Shown here: positions 1-10,883 of the stretch, one piece after another | Layout of the letters: every line of letters starts with the position of its first letter | How positions within the stretch are numbered: the stretch's first letter is position 1 | Source: Epiperipatus broadwayi | Lineage: Eukaryota; Onychophora; Udeonychophora; Euonychophora; Peripatidae | Length of the DNA: 64,000 nt | Reading direction: 5' to 3' | Assembly: GCA_028023455.1 (NCBI GenBank) | Contig: JAQFVV010000012.1 | Coordinates: 13,158,364 to 13,222,363, forward strand | Program-made: the position numbers and the translations under genes | Notes under the pieces: model-generated | The model's input: the letters and a program-made list of their open reading frames with translations, nothing else | Databases searched by the model: none | Told to the model about the DNA's origin: nothing

Positions 1-1468
1 GTAAGAGTAATTATTCCTTATTCCACTGTTGAAGAAAATAGAAATAAAAATTTAACTGTGAAGAGCATACTATACACTGGTTTAGAAAATGCATTCTAAA
101 ATAAATTTAAACAACTTGCACTAAGACTTATCTAAGAGCTAAGCATCATCTAACTCCATGTAACCAGATCACTAGAAAAATGTAAAGAAAAATATTCCTG
201 AAGTAATCTGCAACAAGCTTTGTTCCAACCAAAAGCTTGACTAGTCCCTAACTTCATATGTTTAGCCAGAAAAAGATAAACTAATTAATTGCTGGCCTGA
301 CCTGGAAATAAAAATGCGGAAAATGAATTCATTCTGTGTGAACCTGAAAATATTGTATGGCAGAAATGGATAAAAACCATCATAAAAAAACTGTAAATTG
401 TAACTGCCAAAGGACTAAAAAAAACCATGGTAAAAAGTATTTTAATGTAGACATTACATATAAATTTATAAAGGAGTTCTAAAATTAGGTAATATTGGTA
501 ATAATTAATAATGCTATTAAGTTTTTTTTGTTTCATGAAAATATGTTTTTATTTCATTTATGTTCATTTCCCTCCAAAAATATAAGAACAGTTTTTCTTA
601 ACACTTAGTCATAATAAATTTTTTTTATTAATGTAACATTTTTTAAACATGTCTTTCTTTAGTTATTTGATTTTCTTTCCAAAACCATAACTTTTTAGCT
701 ACCTTAAAATTTTTATCTTTATTGAAAAGTTGTTTTACAATTTTAGCTATTGAAAGAGAAACAATTATATTTAAAATTAATGTGGGTTAATTTAATGAGT
801 CAGAGTTAATAACAAGCTAATATTATTTTCTATATATAAATATTTTTTATGAAATTGTATAAGTTTGAGTTACATTATCATATTATTTCTTTGAGTTTCT
901 GAAATTACTAATTAGTTTATTATATAAATGTTAAAAAAATATTCTAGTGTTAATGACTTTATTCCTCTAGCTATCTGTTCTATGAATTGGCAGTGAGTGT
1001 GACTTAATTTCAATACAGCTTAGTTTTAGTGATTTTAAAATTGATCCAGTAAAGTAAAATGTTATATTTATCTTTCTCTTGTTCAATTAGTTCCTAGTGT
1101 CTTTTGATCTGGAGCTAGCTCTAGAGAGCATAAAGATTAGTTATATGGATGTAGGGTTTGTTTGTGTGCAGTCATCCAGATAATTCTAGATGGCTCAAAG
1201 TTATCAACTTTAAAGTCAATTCACTACATTTGTTTTTTGTTTGAAATTAAGTTATAGTGAACCAATACACTAATAGTATAATGTGGCCAGAGCATTGATG
1301 ATGGTCAGCATGTAACAATATCCCAGCATTACTTTTAATTTATTATGAATATATTAGCACTTAAGTATATGCATCTAAATAAATGTATTATATTTTGCCC
1401 TAGCATTGGCAATGACTAGATGATTAGCCTATTTATAGTGTACCTTTTTTAGATCCAGTCACTAGATT
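1..1468. other. AT-rich non-coding stretch
   Basis: I see no supported gene here. The only open frame of note (285-536, minus) is low-complexity hydrophobic translation of AT-rich DNA. The window happens to begin with GTAAGAG, which would be a good splice donor if base 1 were the first base of an intron, but nothing inside the window can confirm this. Confidence 0.5.
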
Positions 1469-1588
1469 AAGCAAAAACAATGAACAATGAGCATGAGAGA
1501 CTCAGTATGAACAACTGAATACATATTTATAAGAATAATAAGTTATAACCAACAAGTCTCTCATGCTCATTGTTCATTGTTTTTGCTT
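1469..1588. repeat. Perfect 34-bp inverted repeat (hairpin)
   Basis: The 34 bases at 1469-1502 (beginning AAGCAAAAACAATG) are the exact reverse complement of 1555-1588, separated by a 52-base spacer. In an otherwise diverged AT-rich background, perfect arms suggest a recent event, such as a foldback or MITE end or a templated inversion. No coding sequence lies between the arms. Confidence 0.85.
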
Positions 1589-1908
1589 ATTTATTCATTG
1601 GGATTATGAAGATTTTTCATCCCTCCCATATTGACCTCTTTTCATTCCATACCATTTTACTAATTGTAAATCTTTTATAAACTAACATATTCATAGTCTG
1701 TATATATTTTTATAAAAATTGTTTTAAAATACACTCATAATTATCTGAAGGTTCGTGATGATGGCATTTTGCTTATAGTTAGTTGAAATTTTAAATGTCT
1801 TTTTTTAAAATTCAAACTTTATTTGTAACTTTCCAAATAAATTCAACTGTTAATAAAAACAGTGACATTAGTATAAAACACATTTTTTAATTCTCATCTC
1901 TTCTTTAG

Positions 1909-1986
1909 ATAATGCTGCCCAGAACAGTGATCATTTGCCCAAGAACTAAATTGATGACCTTTAAATCTATGAATACTGAATTTGAG
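1909..1986 (+). CDS. Speculative exon with strong splice acceptor
   Basis: A pyrimidine-rich tract ending CTTCTTTAG precedes base 1909, and GAG|GTAAAA follows at 1986. The 78-base interval has noticeably more G+C than its surroundings. Read from its first base it is open for 26 codons (starts IMLPRTVIICP). Read from its third base it encodes NAAQNSDHLPKN and then a stop at 1947-1949, which would instead make it a terminal exon. I recognise neither peptide. Splice signals of this quality also occur by chance in 64 kb. Confidence 0.2.
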
Positions 1987-2256
1987 GTAAAACTCTAAAC
2001 CAATGGTGATAGATTAAAGAATCATCTTAAAGTCAATATTCAGAAATTTAAAGATCATTGGTTCAATTCCCATACTCAGTCTCACTGATTAGACTAGTAA
2101 TATCTAAAAAAAGAGAGGAACAACATCATTCAGAAAACTATGTTACACACTTTAGAAAGTTATAATGTTTATTAAATTTACTTTTAAATTATCCCATTTA
2201 AAAAAAATTGATTCCTTTCCCCTTAAATAATCTCACTAGCTATCCACAATTTACAC

Positions 2257-2486
2257 TAAAATCGTTTTTATCATTTTCTTTCTCCTCATATTTAAATTCT
2301 ATTGGTTGAGAAGTTTTAAAATTTATTTTCTCTTCCAATAGCTTCTTCCAAATGTTGTTAATGAAAGGTGTGAATTAAAGATTAACAACATTTGGAAGAA
2401 GCTATTGGAAGAGAAAATAAATTTTAAAACTTCTCAACCAATAGAATTTAAATATGAGGAGAAAGAAAATGATAAAAATGATTTTA
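2257..2486. repeat. Long hairpin with about 106-bp arms
   Basis: Bases 2257-2362 and 2381-2486 are near-perfect reverse complements around an 18-base loop (about 2363-2380). I found only a single mismatch near the outer end (CGTTTTT against CATTTTT). Transcription in either direction would give a long RNA hairpin. The arms contain no recognisable coding sequence. Confidence 0.9.
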
Positions 2487-2649
2487 AATCTCACACGCAT
2501 TCTTATGATTTGAGAAAGAGGACGCTCTGAGGAAGGTACTTGATATTGTACTGAAATGTCAGCATTTAGCTATTTCACTACACAGAATTTCCCACAAATA
2601 ATAATATGACATCTTTCATCCATGAAAATATTAGAATTAACACACATAT

Positions 2650-2674
2650 ATCATCATCATCATCATCATCATCA
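2650..2674. repeat. (TCA)n microsatellite, 3' tail of the RTE LINE
   Basis: About eight ATC/TCA units in perfect tandem. On the minus strand this reads (TGA)n and lies just past the end of the LINE coding remnant. RTE-clade LINEs typically end in short microsatellite tails rather than poly(A), so I read it as the LINE 3' terminus. Confidence 0.65.
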
Positions 2675-3611
2675 ACCATTATCAATCTACTGCAGGATGA
2701 AGGTCTCTCCAAGTTTAATCCATCTTCCCCGATCTTTAGCTTCTCTTCTTCACAACACCCCTGCACATTTTCTTATTTCATCCATCCATCTCACATGTGG
2801 TCTCTTTCTGGGTCTTTTACAATCTCTTGGAATCCGGTTTAAAATTTCAATTGTCCATCTATTATCATCTCTTCTAGCAATATGTACAGCCCAACTCCAT
2901 TCCAATCTTTTAATTTTTTTCAATAAGGTCAGTAACACCTGTTTGTTGTCTTACCCATACATTGCGTTTTCGATCTATTCTTGTTACTCCCAACATACAT
3001 CTCTCCATACTCCTTTGAGTGGTCTGAAGTCTCTGTACTGCTCTTCTATTAAGTGTCCAAGTCTCAGATCCATAAGTAAGAACTGGTAAAACACATTTGT
3101 TAAAAACCATCCTTTACAAACACATAGGCATATTTCCTTTTAGTATCAAGTTATTCCTACCAAAAGCACTCCAACCAAGTTTAATTCTATGATTAATTTC
3201 CTCCATTATGTTTCCATCTGTATTAATAATCTGACCAAGGTATTTGTAACTGTTAACTTCTTCTAATTCTTCATAATCAATATTTATTTCCATATTTTGA
3301 GCAAATCGATTAAACATTACTTTAGTCTTTTTAACATTTATCTTTAGTCCTACTTTTCTACTTTCATCTGCTAACTCCTGCAACATTTCCTGCAGCTCTG
3401 AAGCATTATTTGCAAAAACAATTACATCATCTGCAAAATCTAAATGACTTAAATACTCTCCATTTACTTTCACTCCTTTAGTTTCCCATTTTAATCCACA
3501 AAATACTTCTTGCAGCACTGCTGTAAAGAGTTTTGGAGATATGGATTCACCTTGTCTTGCACCTTTCTCAATGTTGATTTTTCCAGTATCATTAAGTAAT
3601 CTATATATATA
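2675..3611 (-). pseudogene. RTE-type LINE reverse transcriptase, 3' part, broken
   Basis: This is the C-terminal half of a non-LTR retrotransposon reverse transcriptase, read on the minus strand from about 3611 down to 2690. The first segment (3611-3114) shows the RT motif GARQGESISPKLF, the catalytic box LDFADDVIVF with the paired aspartates, and the downstream NVKKTKVMFN and YKYLGQII motifs. The frame then shifts twice. The second piece (3110-2910) contains PVLTYGSETWTLNRR and the third (2938-2750) contains IARRDDNRW and RPHVRWMDEI, followed out of frame by a DRGRW-LGETFILQ-like tail. This order is typical of RTE-clade C-termini. The endonuclease and N-terminal RT are absent, so the copy is 5'-truncated at a TA-repeat at 3600-3614. 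Frameshifts make it non-functional. The plus-strand open frames here are shadows. Confidence 0.85.
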
Positions 3612-3614
3612 TAT

Positions 3615-5345
3615 TGTGATGATCGCACATACTGCAGTCACACATATAAATATTAAACATTCACAGAATATTAAATATCATGTTTGATAAAATAAATAAA
3701 AAAAGAAAAAAGAGCGAGCTTAGAAAATTTACAGAACAAAGAAATGTTTCAATTAATTAAAAAAAGAGAGGGAAGTAGAATCAAAAAGATTCTTATCTTT
3801 TACCCTCCAAAGTTCGGATTTTGGTGAAATTAAAATGTAAAATTAGAAATATTGGAGGTGTACGTTAAAAATAAAGTGATAAAGAAATATAAATCAAATG
3901 CAAGTTAAAATCTGATTCTGAAAGAAAGTAAAGTTTAAAAAAACCTTAAATAGCGTGCAAAACATAGAAAGTTAAACATAATCAAAAGATAAGGATCTGG
4001 GTTTTAAAGTACACATTTGACGATAAACAAAATGCGTGTATGGAGTGTATTTGAAGCAGAATATAGACAGCAATAATAAATGCTTGTCTAAACTTAAATA
4101 AAAAAAAGAGAGAAAAACATGTATTAAAATCTGTGTAATTAAATTAAAAAATATTGAAATAAATAAATGTACATAGTGCTACTAGATTGGGTAAAACAAA
4201 TTTACATATGGCCGAAGGCATAGTAAGAAAGGTGTGAATGAAAGTGAAAACAAAGGATCGGAAGGACAAAGGCTGGTGGAATTTTTTAATTAAAAAAAAA
4301 AAAAGTTTTCAGGAGAGATTAGAGCTAGAGACTTCGTGTTGAGAGGGTGGTAAAACACAGCTCCAATAATCAACCGCTATAGTTAACAAATATGACTTTC
4401 AACATCGGTGCCTCATCTAGAATGGCTGGCTAAGGCCGTCGTGGTCGCTGGTCGATCCGGACTTACTGTACTAATGGTTCTTGTCAAAATGTAATAACCG
4501 CTGTCGTAGTGCCTGCTGATGGATTCATTTAGTTGCCTTGTCCTCAATGCCTTGTCCTTGATGCCTTAAACACTGAGAAGCTACACACAACCAAATCTAA
4601 CCTGTGACCGTCCCTCCTAAAGAAGTGGAGAAAATCCACGTGACGGTCGGCAAGACGTCGGATAAATTCAGAGACTAAAACCTAGGTAAAGATACATACT
4701 ATTTTGTTATATATTTCAATGTGCACATAGTTTAATTAGACAATGGCCACATGCCTTTTGTGAATGATAAAGACATTCTTGAATTTTTTGATAAATACCC
4801 AGACTGACGATTTATAAATGTACCATCATTTATAATAGTTTTATATGTATTCTTTTCTTGTAGCACTATAGATTATAATCTGTTTTTCATTTCATGTTAA
4901 TGTGTTTTTTTTATATATCTCTTTTACGATTAATTTATTCTATTAAATCTATTATTTTATTTAAACCTGCCTTGTCTCGTTCTTCGCCACTCCAAAAGGG
5001 TAGTCTAGTCTAAGGGTGGGAAAACTATTATTCATTTTTTTATTATTATTGAATTAACACGTGGAAGTTGGTGGTGCAGTATTTGATCCCGTTAAATTTA
5101 TAAATCATCCAAGCGCTGTAACTCTGTCAGATCTTACAGCAGTCGAGAGATGGTTGGTCGGGAAAAATAATCTGGTGCTATATCCGTATAGCATACAGAT
5201 TCGGTCAAATACGGATATAGACTCATGTATGTCCGTATGTTCTCTCTGCTTGAGGTAGCGGAAAGTGGACGATCTTGAATCATTAGAATTCCCCATTATG
5301 CACTCATAAAAGGGAAGTGTAGCCTTCGATCGCCCCGTGCCCGTT
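3615..5345 (+). mobile_element. Candidate LTR-retroelement fragment, less AT-rich
   Basis: The segment lies between TA-runs at 3602-3614 and 5346-5363 and opens with TGTGATGATCGCAC, whose first bases pair with a nearby TCACACA, as LTR ends here often do. The middle (about 4330-4680) has clearly higher G+C than its surroundings. At 5059 TGGAAGTTGGTGG follows two bases after TTAACA, resembling an LTR end plus primer-binding site. Past it, a 65-codon open frame (5061-5258) reads VGGAVFDPVKF then LSDLTAVERWL, which I do not recognise. The LTR would then be about 3615-5056. No second LTR is present and orientation and class are inferred. Confidence 0.35.
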
Positions 5346-5695
5346 ACGATATATATATATATATTTAAATAGAAATCCTTTGACCAGTACAAAAAAGTCT
5401 CATTTCTATATGCTAAAGGAGATATATCACCCTTTCTGAATTATTCTGCATATCTTGTATTCATAAATAAAAAATATGCTAGACTTTTCATCATTCATAT
5501 TCCATTATTTGTTTGTCTCAATTTTGATTTTCAACTATCTATATAATTCCCTTTTATTTAACAAAATTCCCAAACATCCCTATCCCTCGAATGACAAATT
5601 TCTCCATTTTTCATCTTTCATTCTAATTCCTCTTATTAATTAATAATATACCAGACTGTTTCTCACTGAATTAATTTCTGCCTACTTCTCTAATA

Positions 5696-6032
5696 ATAGT
5701 TCTATCTCTTTTTTTATTATTATTATTATAGCAATACTATTTTTTTTTTTTTTTTAATATTTTTTATTTTATATAAAGTGTTACAAATGAATTTTTTAGA
5801 CAACAAAAAAAATCTAGTATAAATTTACATTTTTAATAATAACTTCCTAAGTGTTTTTATGAATTTCTTGTACTAAAAACCAGTCCATGTGGATAGGTAG
5901 ATTTTCTTGGGTGCAAGAAGCTTATCTTTTTTTCGAATAGAATTAAATGTATCTCTAATAAAAAGTTATGAGTCCAATGGAGAATTGGTTACAACTATAT
6001 GACATCTAAATAACCATAGTTCTATCTCTTTT
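5696..6032 (-). mobile_element. SINE-like retroposon with 17-bp target duplication
   Basis: ATAGTTCTATCTCTTTT occurs at 5696-5712 and again at 6016-6032, a 17-bp direct repeat that brackets a 303-bp insert (5713-6015). The plus-strand left end of the insert is T-rich and contains TTATTATTATTATTA, so on the minus strand the insert ends in a TAA-rich/poly(A)-like tail. A long target duplication plus an A-rich tail is the mark of LINE-mediated retroposition. The body has no clear tRNA-type promoter, so it could be a SINE or a short 5'-truncated LINE 3' end. Confidence 0.7.
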
Positions 6033-7306
6033 ATACATTTTTCAAAAAATGCCATTTCATTTGAAGAAAATGATAAGAATCATATCACATATTTTTCTAT
6101 AGAAATTGCCACTCACATTCTCAATTCTCTTAGAAACAAAATAAATAATAATTATACTAATAGATATCTCAATTTCAATTCAATTTCACAATTAAGTTCC
6201 TCGGAAAAATTATTTAAAGAAGACTCTAAATCATTCTAACCAACTTCAACTCTACTTTCATAATTTTCAAGATTTTTCTGTGATCTATATTTCTATCTAT
6301 CCTATCATGAGCCTTACTAGTAATCTCCTTTCTTTTAATAATGCATTTCATTCAAATGAAGCAAATTGCCTTCTTTTACACTTAGTTTTAATCATGTTTT
6401 TTTTATTTTATTATGTAAAATTAACAGTAAATGAATGAGTCTCTTAAAAAACTATTTTGGGCAATCAAAGTGTCAACTTTACATAATCAAATTTAAACAT
6501 TGTTAAAATTAAGTGCAATAGGGAAATGATTTTTTTTAATAACTAAAAGTGTAATAAACAATTATTTATATTCCCTATAAATCATTTCCATCAACTGAAT
6601 AATTTATTCATCACCTAAGCATTATCCTAAACAAAACCATTTCTTATTGACCTCAAATTTTATGTTATTACATCAAAATCCAATTCTATTATTTTCCTGT
6701 ATTTGTCATATTGACTAATATCTGCAATATAAATAATTTAGTGACCACTGACTAAATATACTTGGCTGGAAACAAGATCTCTACTGAAAGCACAATAAAT
6801 AAATAAAAGCAAAAAAAATTATTAGAAAATTAATAATTTTACATATTTACAAAGTTGAATAAAAATAGTTAAAAAAAAAAATTAAAAATTTCAACACCAA
6901 TTATTACTTTATTAAGTGTAGTGAAATATGAAACCAGAACCATGACAGTTTTAAAAAATAAAAAAGATTTAAAAACTTCAAAGATAAATATAAAGAACAG
7001 TTACAATAACTCAGAAAAATAAAAACTGGAAAACCAACATAAAATAGAGAAAATCAGGAGATGCACAAATTGGGCAACTTTGAAAAATGTTTAGAAAGAA
7101 ACCATGAGTGAAAAAAATAATATATGTAATTAAAATAAAATATAAGATTTTAAAATAAGAGTATTCTAATTCAAGATGATTTATATAAAATATTCTACTT
7201 ATGATAATTATGAGGTACATTTGAAAAGTAGTTTTAAAACTAATAAATGAATAAATTACCACTTGAAGCAATTACATTTATATAATATTATTACTAAAAT
7301 TGATAC
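6033..7306. other. AT-rich non-coding stretch
   Basis: From 6033 to about 6370 the plus strand is pyrimidine-rich and a short degenerate frame (IATHILNSLRNKINN and onward) can be read, which might be an old LINE remnant but is not identifiable. The rest is AT-rich with no supported gene. The 7011-7271 minus open frame is low-complexity translation in the likely intron following the exon at 7307-7378. Confidence 0.4.
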
Positions 7307-7378
7307 CTTCAGCTTGAACTCCAAATGGTAATTAGCACTCTTTAAACTGGAAATTAAAGCTTCCATATTACTCCGTAC
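7307..7378 (-). CDS. Internal coiled-coil exon (24 codons)
   Basis: On the minus strand a canonical acceptor (TTTTTATTTCAG) precedes base 7378 and a good donor (AAG|GTATCA) follows base 7307. The 72-base interval is a multiple of three, phase 0 at both ends. It is open in that frame and reads VRSNMEALISSLK, then SANYHLEFKLK. Hydrophobic residues at heptad-like spacing (M, L, I, L) and charged residues between them suggest a coiled-coil segment. Base composition rises relative to the flanking introns. It may belong to the same gene as the minus-strand coiled-coil exon at 43396-43515, which is also phase 0 at both ends and would lie upstream. I do not recognise the protein; many large coiled-coil scaffolds look like this. 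Confidence 0.6.
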
Positions 7379-7645
7379 CTGAAATAAAAACAAATTATTA
7401 CAAGAGTTTTACATTTAAATTTTTTAAAATAAATAACATCTTATCTTTAATAATTTATCTTTATCTGTGACCAAAAATGTTATTCTAATAAAACAATTTT
7501 TAAATAGTAATAATATTCCAACAACAATGTCCATGACCTTTCATATGTTTTTTTTAATGTTTCCAAGAAGAGTTATTTTCATTTTAGTCTAGAGTCATCT
7601 ACTGTAAGTTTGAAGCCTTCAGGTTTTTTTTTTAATTTCAACTTA

Positions 7646-7831
7646 TTAGTCTGAATGGTATAAAGGAATAAAAGATGGCCGCAATATGCATAAGTATATT
7701 ATAGTTCCAGCTTTGAGTCCTACTTTTCTCTGACAAATGTAAAAATCAAAAACTGATTGGGTTGTAGATGATGAAATGAGAAGCACTGTGACTTTCTCCT
7801 TTATCAGAGTCAGGAACCTCTCAGCTACCAT
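7646..7831 (-). other. Short open frame, probably not a gene
   Basis: A 61-codon minus-strand open frame. It has no recognisable motif, no splice context and no neighbours of similar type, and it lies next to the degraded LINE at 7860. I record it only to cover this stretch. Confidence 0.15.
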
Positions 7832-7859
7832 GCCCAGAAAAACCTGTTAGCCACTTTAT

Positions 7860-8688
7860 CTTCCTTTTCCATTCCCTGCCCTATGTTTTTCCCATATTCT
7901 TCTCTATTCTGTTCCATCCCATTTCCACAACACAATCTTTATCAAATCCAAGGCCTTTATATCTAAATCCCCCTTATCTTTTTCCAAACCAAACATAAAA
8001 AGCAAGAACCTACCTTCTATATAATCCCTTTGTTTATATTTATTTTCCCACAACTTCATTATTTGTGTCCTTTCTACTTGCAAGCATTTACATTCAATTA
8101 ACAGATGCCTAATATTTTCTATCCCTTCCTTACACAACTTGCAGATTAAATCACCCACATTTTCCCATTTATATGTATATTCTCTTATTGCTAAAGATTC
8201 TGTTTGAACCTTTAATAGTAAACTACTCCCCTTACTATTATTGTAAATTAACTCTCACCCAATATTGTCTCTATATATTTAAACTCTTTTTATTCTCCAA
8301 ACTAATTCTCCATCTTTCCAACTTCTTATTCTTTATTATTGCATCTATTGTTCTATCCTATTCCTTGCAACTATTACACTCAACAATTCTCCTAACACAA
8401 TCATCTCACCTTTTGTATAAATATACTGACATAAATTCTTTATCCAAATCTTCTACATACCATACCACCTTTCTCACCCATCTTGCTGTTTACCCTTTAC
8501 TCATAACCCAATTAAATATTATTTTGACTACTCTCTTATTATCCATAAACTGCAATCTACCAAACATTTTCATTTTGCTTTTTGCATCTCTCAAATAAAA
8601 ATGTGATCATCCCATTTCTCCTTGAATTGTCATCCACACACCTGCATCTAATGCATGTCTCTGTACTTCTCTTTGTACTTTTTATAAG
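7860..8688 (-). pseudogene. LINE 3' coding end with CCHC-like motif, broken
   Basis: Read on the minus strand from 8688 down. Near 8590-8530 it reads SKMKMFGRLQF and then MDNKRVVKIIFNWVMS, the 'G-R-L-x-x-M-D-x-x-R' segment that follows the RT domain in many non-LTR elements. A stop falls in GK*TARWVRKV where an arginine-type codon is expected. Further down, 8158-7904 reads ICKLCKEGIENIRHLLIEC, a C-x2-C...H...C zinc-binding motif common at LINE ORF2 C-termini. Several stops and frameshifts separate the pieces. The upstream RT and endonuclease are missing. Its 5' side is interrupted at 8689 by a solo LTR and the LINE-like sequence may resume beyond 9884. The large plus-strand frame at 8173-8598 is a shadow. 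Confidence 0.7.
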
Positions 8689-9324
8689 TAATCTGTTATA
8701 TTTTGATATATATATATATTGTTTTAGTAACCATATGAATATAGGCTATAATGCTAGTTTGTACTCTAGGGGAAAATAGTAATGAAAACTCAATAATAGA
8801 TAGAGATAGTAAGTTTTATAAGGAATAAAAAATTGCTAATAGTTAAAAGGAAACTTAGATGTAAAAAGATATTTAATTTTCTAAAAGCAATGGAAAATAA
8901 AGGAAACTTTATTTTATATACATTAGTTTAAGTTTAAAAGCAACAAAGAAAGATTGCATTGTTGATAAAATAAACTTAAAATCAGATAGAGATTGCAGGT
9001 TAACAGAAACGCACAAAAGATTGCTGAAAGATAAACTGAGTGATGAATTATAATGTCGGATATGCTTAATGGATATTTTAAATGCAGCAAAAACTGTTTA
9101 AATTTAAACATAAAGCTATTTTTAACAAAGGAATAAATATATAAAGCACTAATTACAAATGGAAAGGAATGTGAACTTATGTGAATTAAATACCAGATAA
9201 TAATCGTTGTAAAGACGTATTAGTCTAATGGATTGCTTCTATCCTATTGTTTCACCTAATGAATTTTGCTGTCCCATTGGAATGTTAATATTTATATTAA
9301 TGGATATTATGCTGGAGAAAAAAG

Positions 9325-9333
9325 TATAAATAG
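9325..9333 (+). promoter_or_regulatory. TATA box of the solo LTR
   Basis: TATAAATAG lies about 630 bp into the LTR and 455 bp before an AATAAA signal, the expected U3-R order in plus orientation. Confidence 0.55.
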
Positions 9334-9783
9334 TGTGTGCTGAAAAAAGCGAGGGTTTTTTGAGCAGCTTTTTCTTTAATCATCATAATGTTGTTGTGGT
9401 TACTGTTTTGTGAATTAACCTAAAAAAAGCTGAGGGAAAAATGTAAAAACTTTTCTGCATCAGGAATGTGTTCCTAGAGTCCATGCCTCTGAAGGTGAAA
9501 GATAGCCAGATATGAAACTTTAAGAGACCGCATCGGTCTTATAATATGTGCATATGCTGGATAAGGTCCAAATAGGATTGTGCATGAAGAAACTGGGAAC
9601 ATAAATTTTAGTTATTAACTTAGGTCCACTACTAGTAGAGTAAAAATGCAGTTTAGTTTGCAGTTATATTAGCATTAAAAGTTTAGAACTTGAAGTCAAG
9701 GACTCAACTGAATATGTTTGTAAATTAAGCAATGCTGGAACCAGTACTGAGTTAAACCGGTTAACTATGTGTATATAATTGTA

Positions 9784-9789
9784 AATAAA
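9784..9789 (+). terminator. Polyadenylation signal in solo LTR
   Basis: AATAAA (in TAAATAAATATC) lies about 90 bp before the LTR end, downstream of the TATA box and in the same orientation. Confidence 0.45.
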
Positions 9790-10106
9790 TATCTTTTAAT
9801 TTTTATTTAAGGATGTTTTTCTTTAGTCAATAAGTTTAGTTAATTGTTGGTATTCAATATCATAGTTGAATAGACAACATAATCCAATACCCCTTTACTT
9901 ACACATAATGCATCATTACCATGTTATGTAATAGCATATATAAGCGATTTAACCCGCTGAAGAAGAAGCTGTGAGTAGTAACAAAAACAATTAAATTAAA
10001 TTAATCTAGACCTAGTACTTTCAAGATTTTCCTCATATTCATGGCTAAAATGTAAACCATTGCTGTAATGCTACTAAATAATAATGTATGTAAATGCGTA
10101 TGCAAA

Positions 10107-10659
10107 TTAATTTGTCCATTTTCTTGAAATAGCAAAACACGTGTCGCGTCTATTGATGGCATTGTTATCACTGATAATAAAATACACCTCCTTGGTCTTT
10201 CTTTTACAATCGTTGGCTTCAGAGCACACTATCTTGGGGTTGCAGGATTCGAACATATGACTGGCCTGCTTCTCATGTTCGAAAAATATTGAGAAGATAT
10301 CATTATTCTTTTTTGCTCTTCTATATGTATACATGTGTTGAGTAACTCTATTATGGACAGTGGACTTGGGTTTTCCTGTAGTATGTGACACTGCATCCAG
10401 CCTGCGGGCATGAAATGCTGTATACAACCTGGGGTACCTGAGATGGATCCATTCTGTCCGAATTATTAATCAGTCTGTTAGTATTAGGGGGAGTGTGGAA
10501 GCCGACTTTAAATTCACCAGCTAAAGTCTTTATAAACTGTTGTGATACTTTGGGGATGTAAGGGAGGGTGATTTGAAATTTATCTTTAATTATGTGGTAA
10601 GTTATTGATTTTTTGTATGTAGTGGGAAATTCTATAGCATTATGCCATCTAGTGTCCAT
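10107..10659 (-). pseudogene. Penelope-like element, GIY-YIG endonuclease end
   Basis: On the minus strand, 10659-10351 gives LPYIPKVSQQFIKTL, then VGFHTPPNTNRL and QVPQVVYSISCPQAGC. This is the junction seen in Penelope-like retroelements, where the RT C-terminus runs into a GIY-YIG nuclease ('VVYxIxC...C'). A frameshift leads to 10427-10107, with ARRLDAVSHTTGK, HMFESCNPKIVC and EVYFIISDNNAINRRD, matching the end of the GIY-YIG domain, where a conserved glutamate precedes an 'INR' motif and a final tryptophan. The YIG tyrosine-glycine pair is degraded (TYYRKTQ). Reverse transcriptase is not visible upstream, so this is a 5'-truncated, frameshifted copy. Confidence 0.75.
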
Positions 10660-10883
10660 TGATTACTCAAGATTACAGTAAATACCTGCTAGAATAGGAT
10701 TAAAATAATTGCTCTTAACAGTAATATTGCTGATAATGAAATTAGAATGTGCTTATAAAACTAAATAATTTTCCAAATGTCGTTGTTATTTCACTAAAAC
10801 ATATTTCTCTTTTTACTAAGTAAATTATATTCAAAAAATATAATAAACATTCCAAAAACTTTTATTTACATATGTATGTAATA

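Larger units (their letters stand above)
8694..9879 (+). mobile_element. Solo LTR with 5-bp target duplication TAATC
   Basis: The segment begins TGTTATATTTTG and ends AATAGACAACA, with TGTT...AACA termini. TAATC flanks it exactly on both sides (8689-8693 and 9880-9884), a 5-bp duplication typical of Ty3/Gypsy or BEL integration. Inside are a TATA box (TATAAATAG at 9325-9333) and an AATAAA polyadenylation signal at 9784-9789, in plus orientation. There are no primer-binding site, polypurine tract or coding sequences, so this is a solo LTR of about 1.19 kb. A short inverted repeat near its 3' end pairs TGTTGGTATTCAA with TTGAATAGACAACA. The duplication splits the older LINE remnant. Confidence 0.8.

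Noticed and set aside
2622-3089. 155-codon plus-strand frame containing a histidine run
   Set aside because: It is antisense to the RTE LINE, and the histidine run is the (ATC)n tail.
8173-8598. 141-codon plus-strand hydrophobic frame resembling a membrane protein
   Set aside because: The minus strand there reads as LINE C-terminal sequence; the leucine/serine-rich frame is its shadow.
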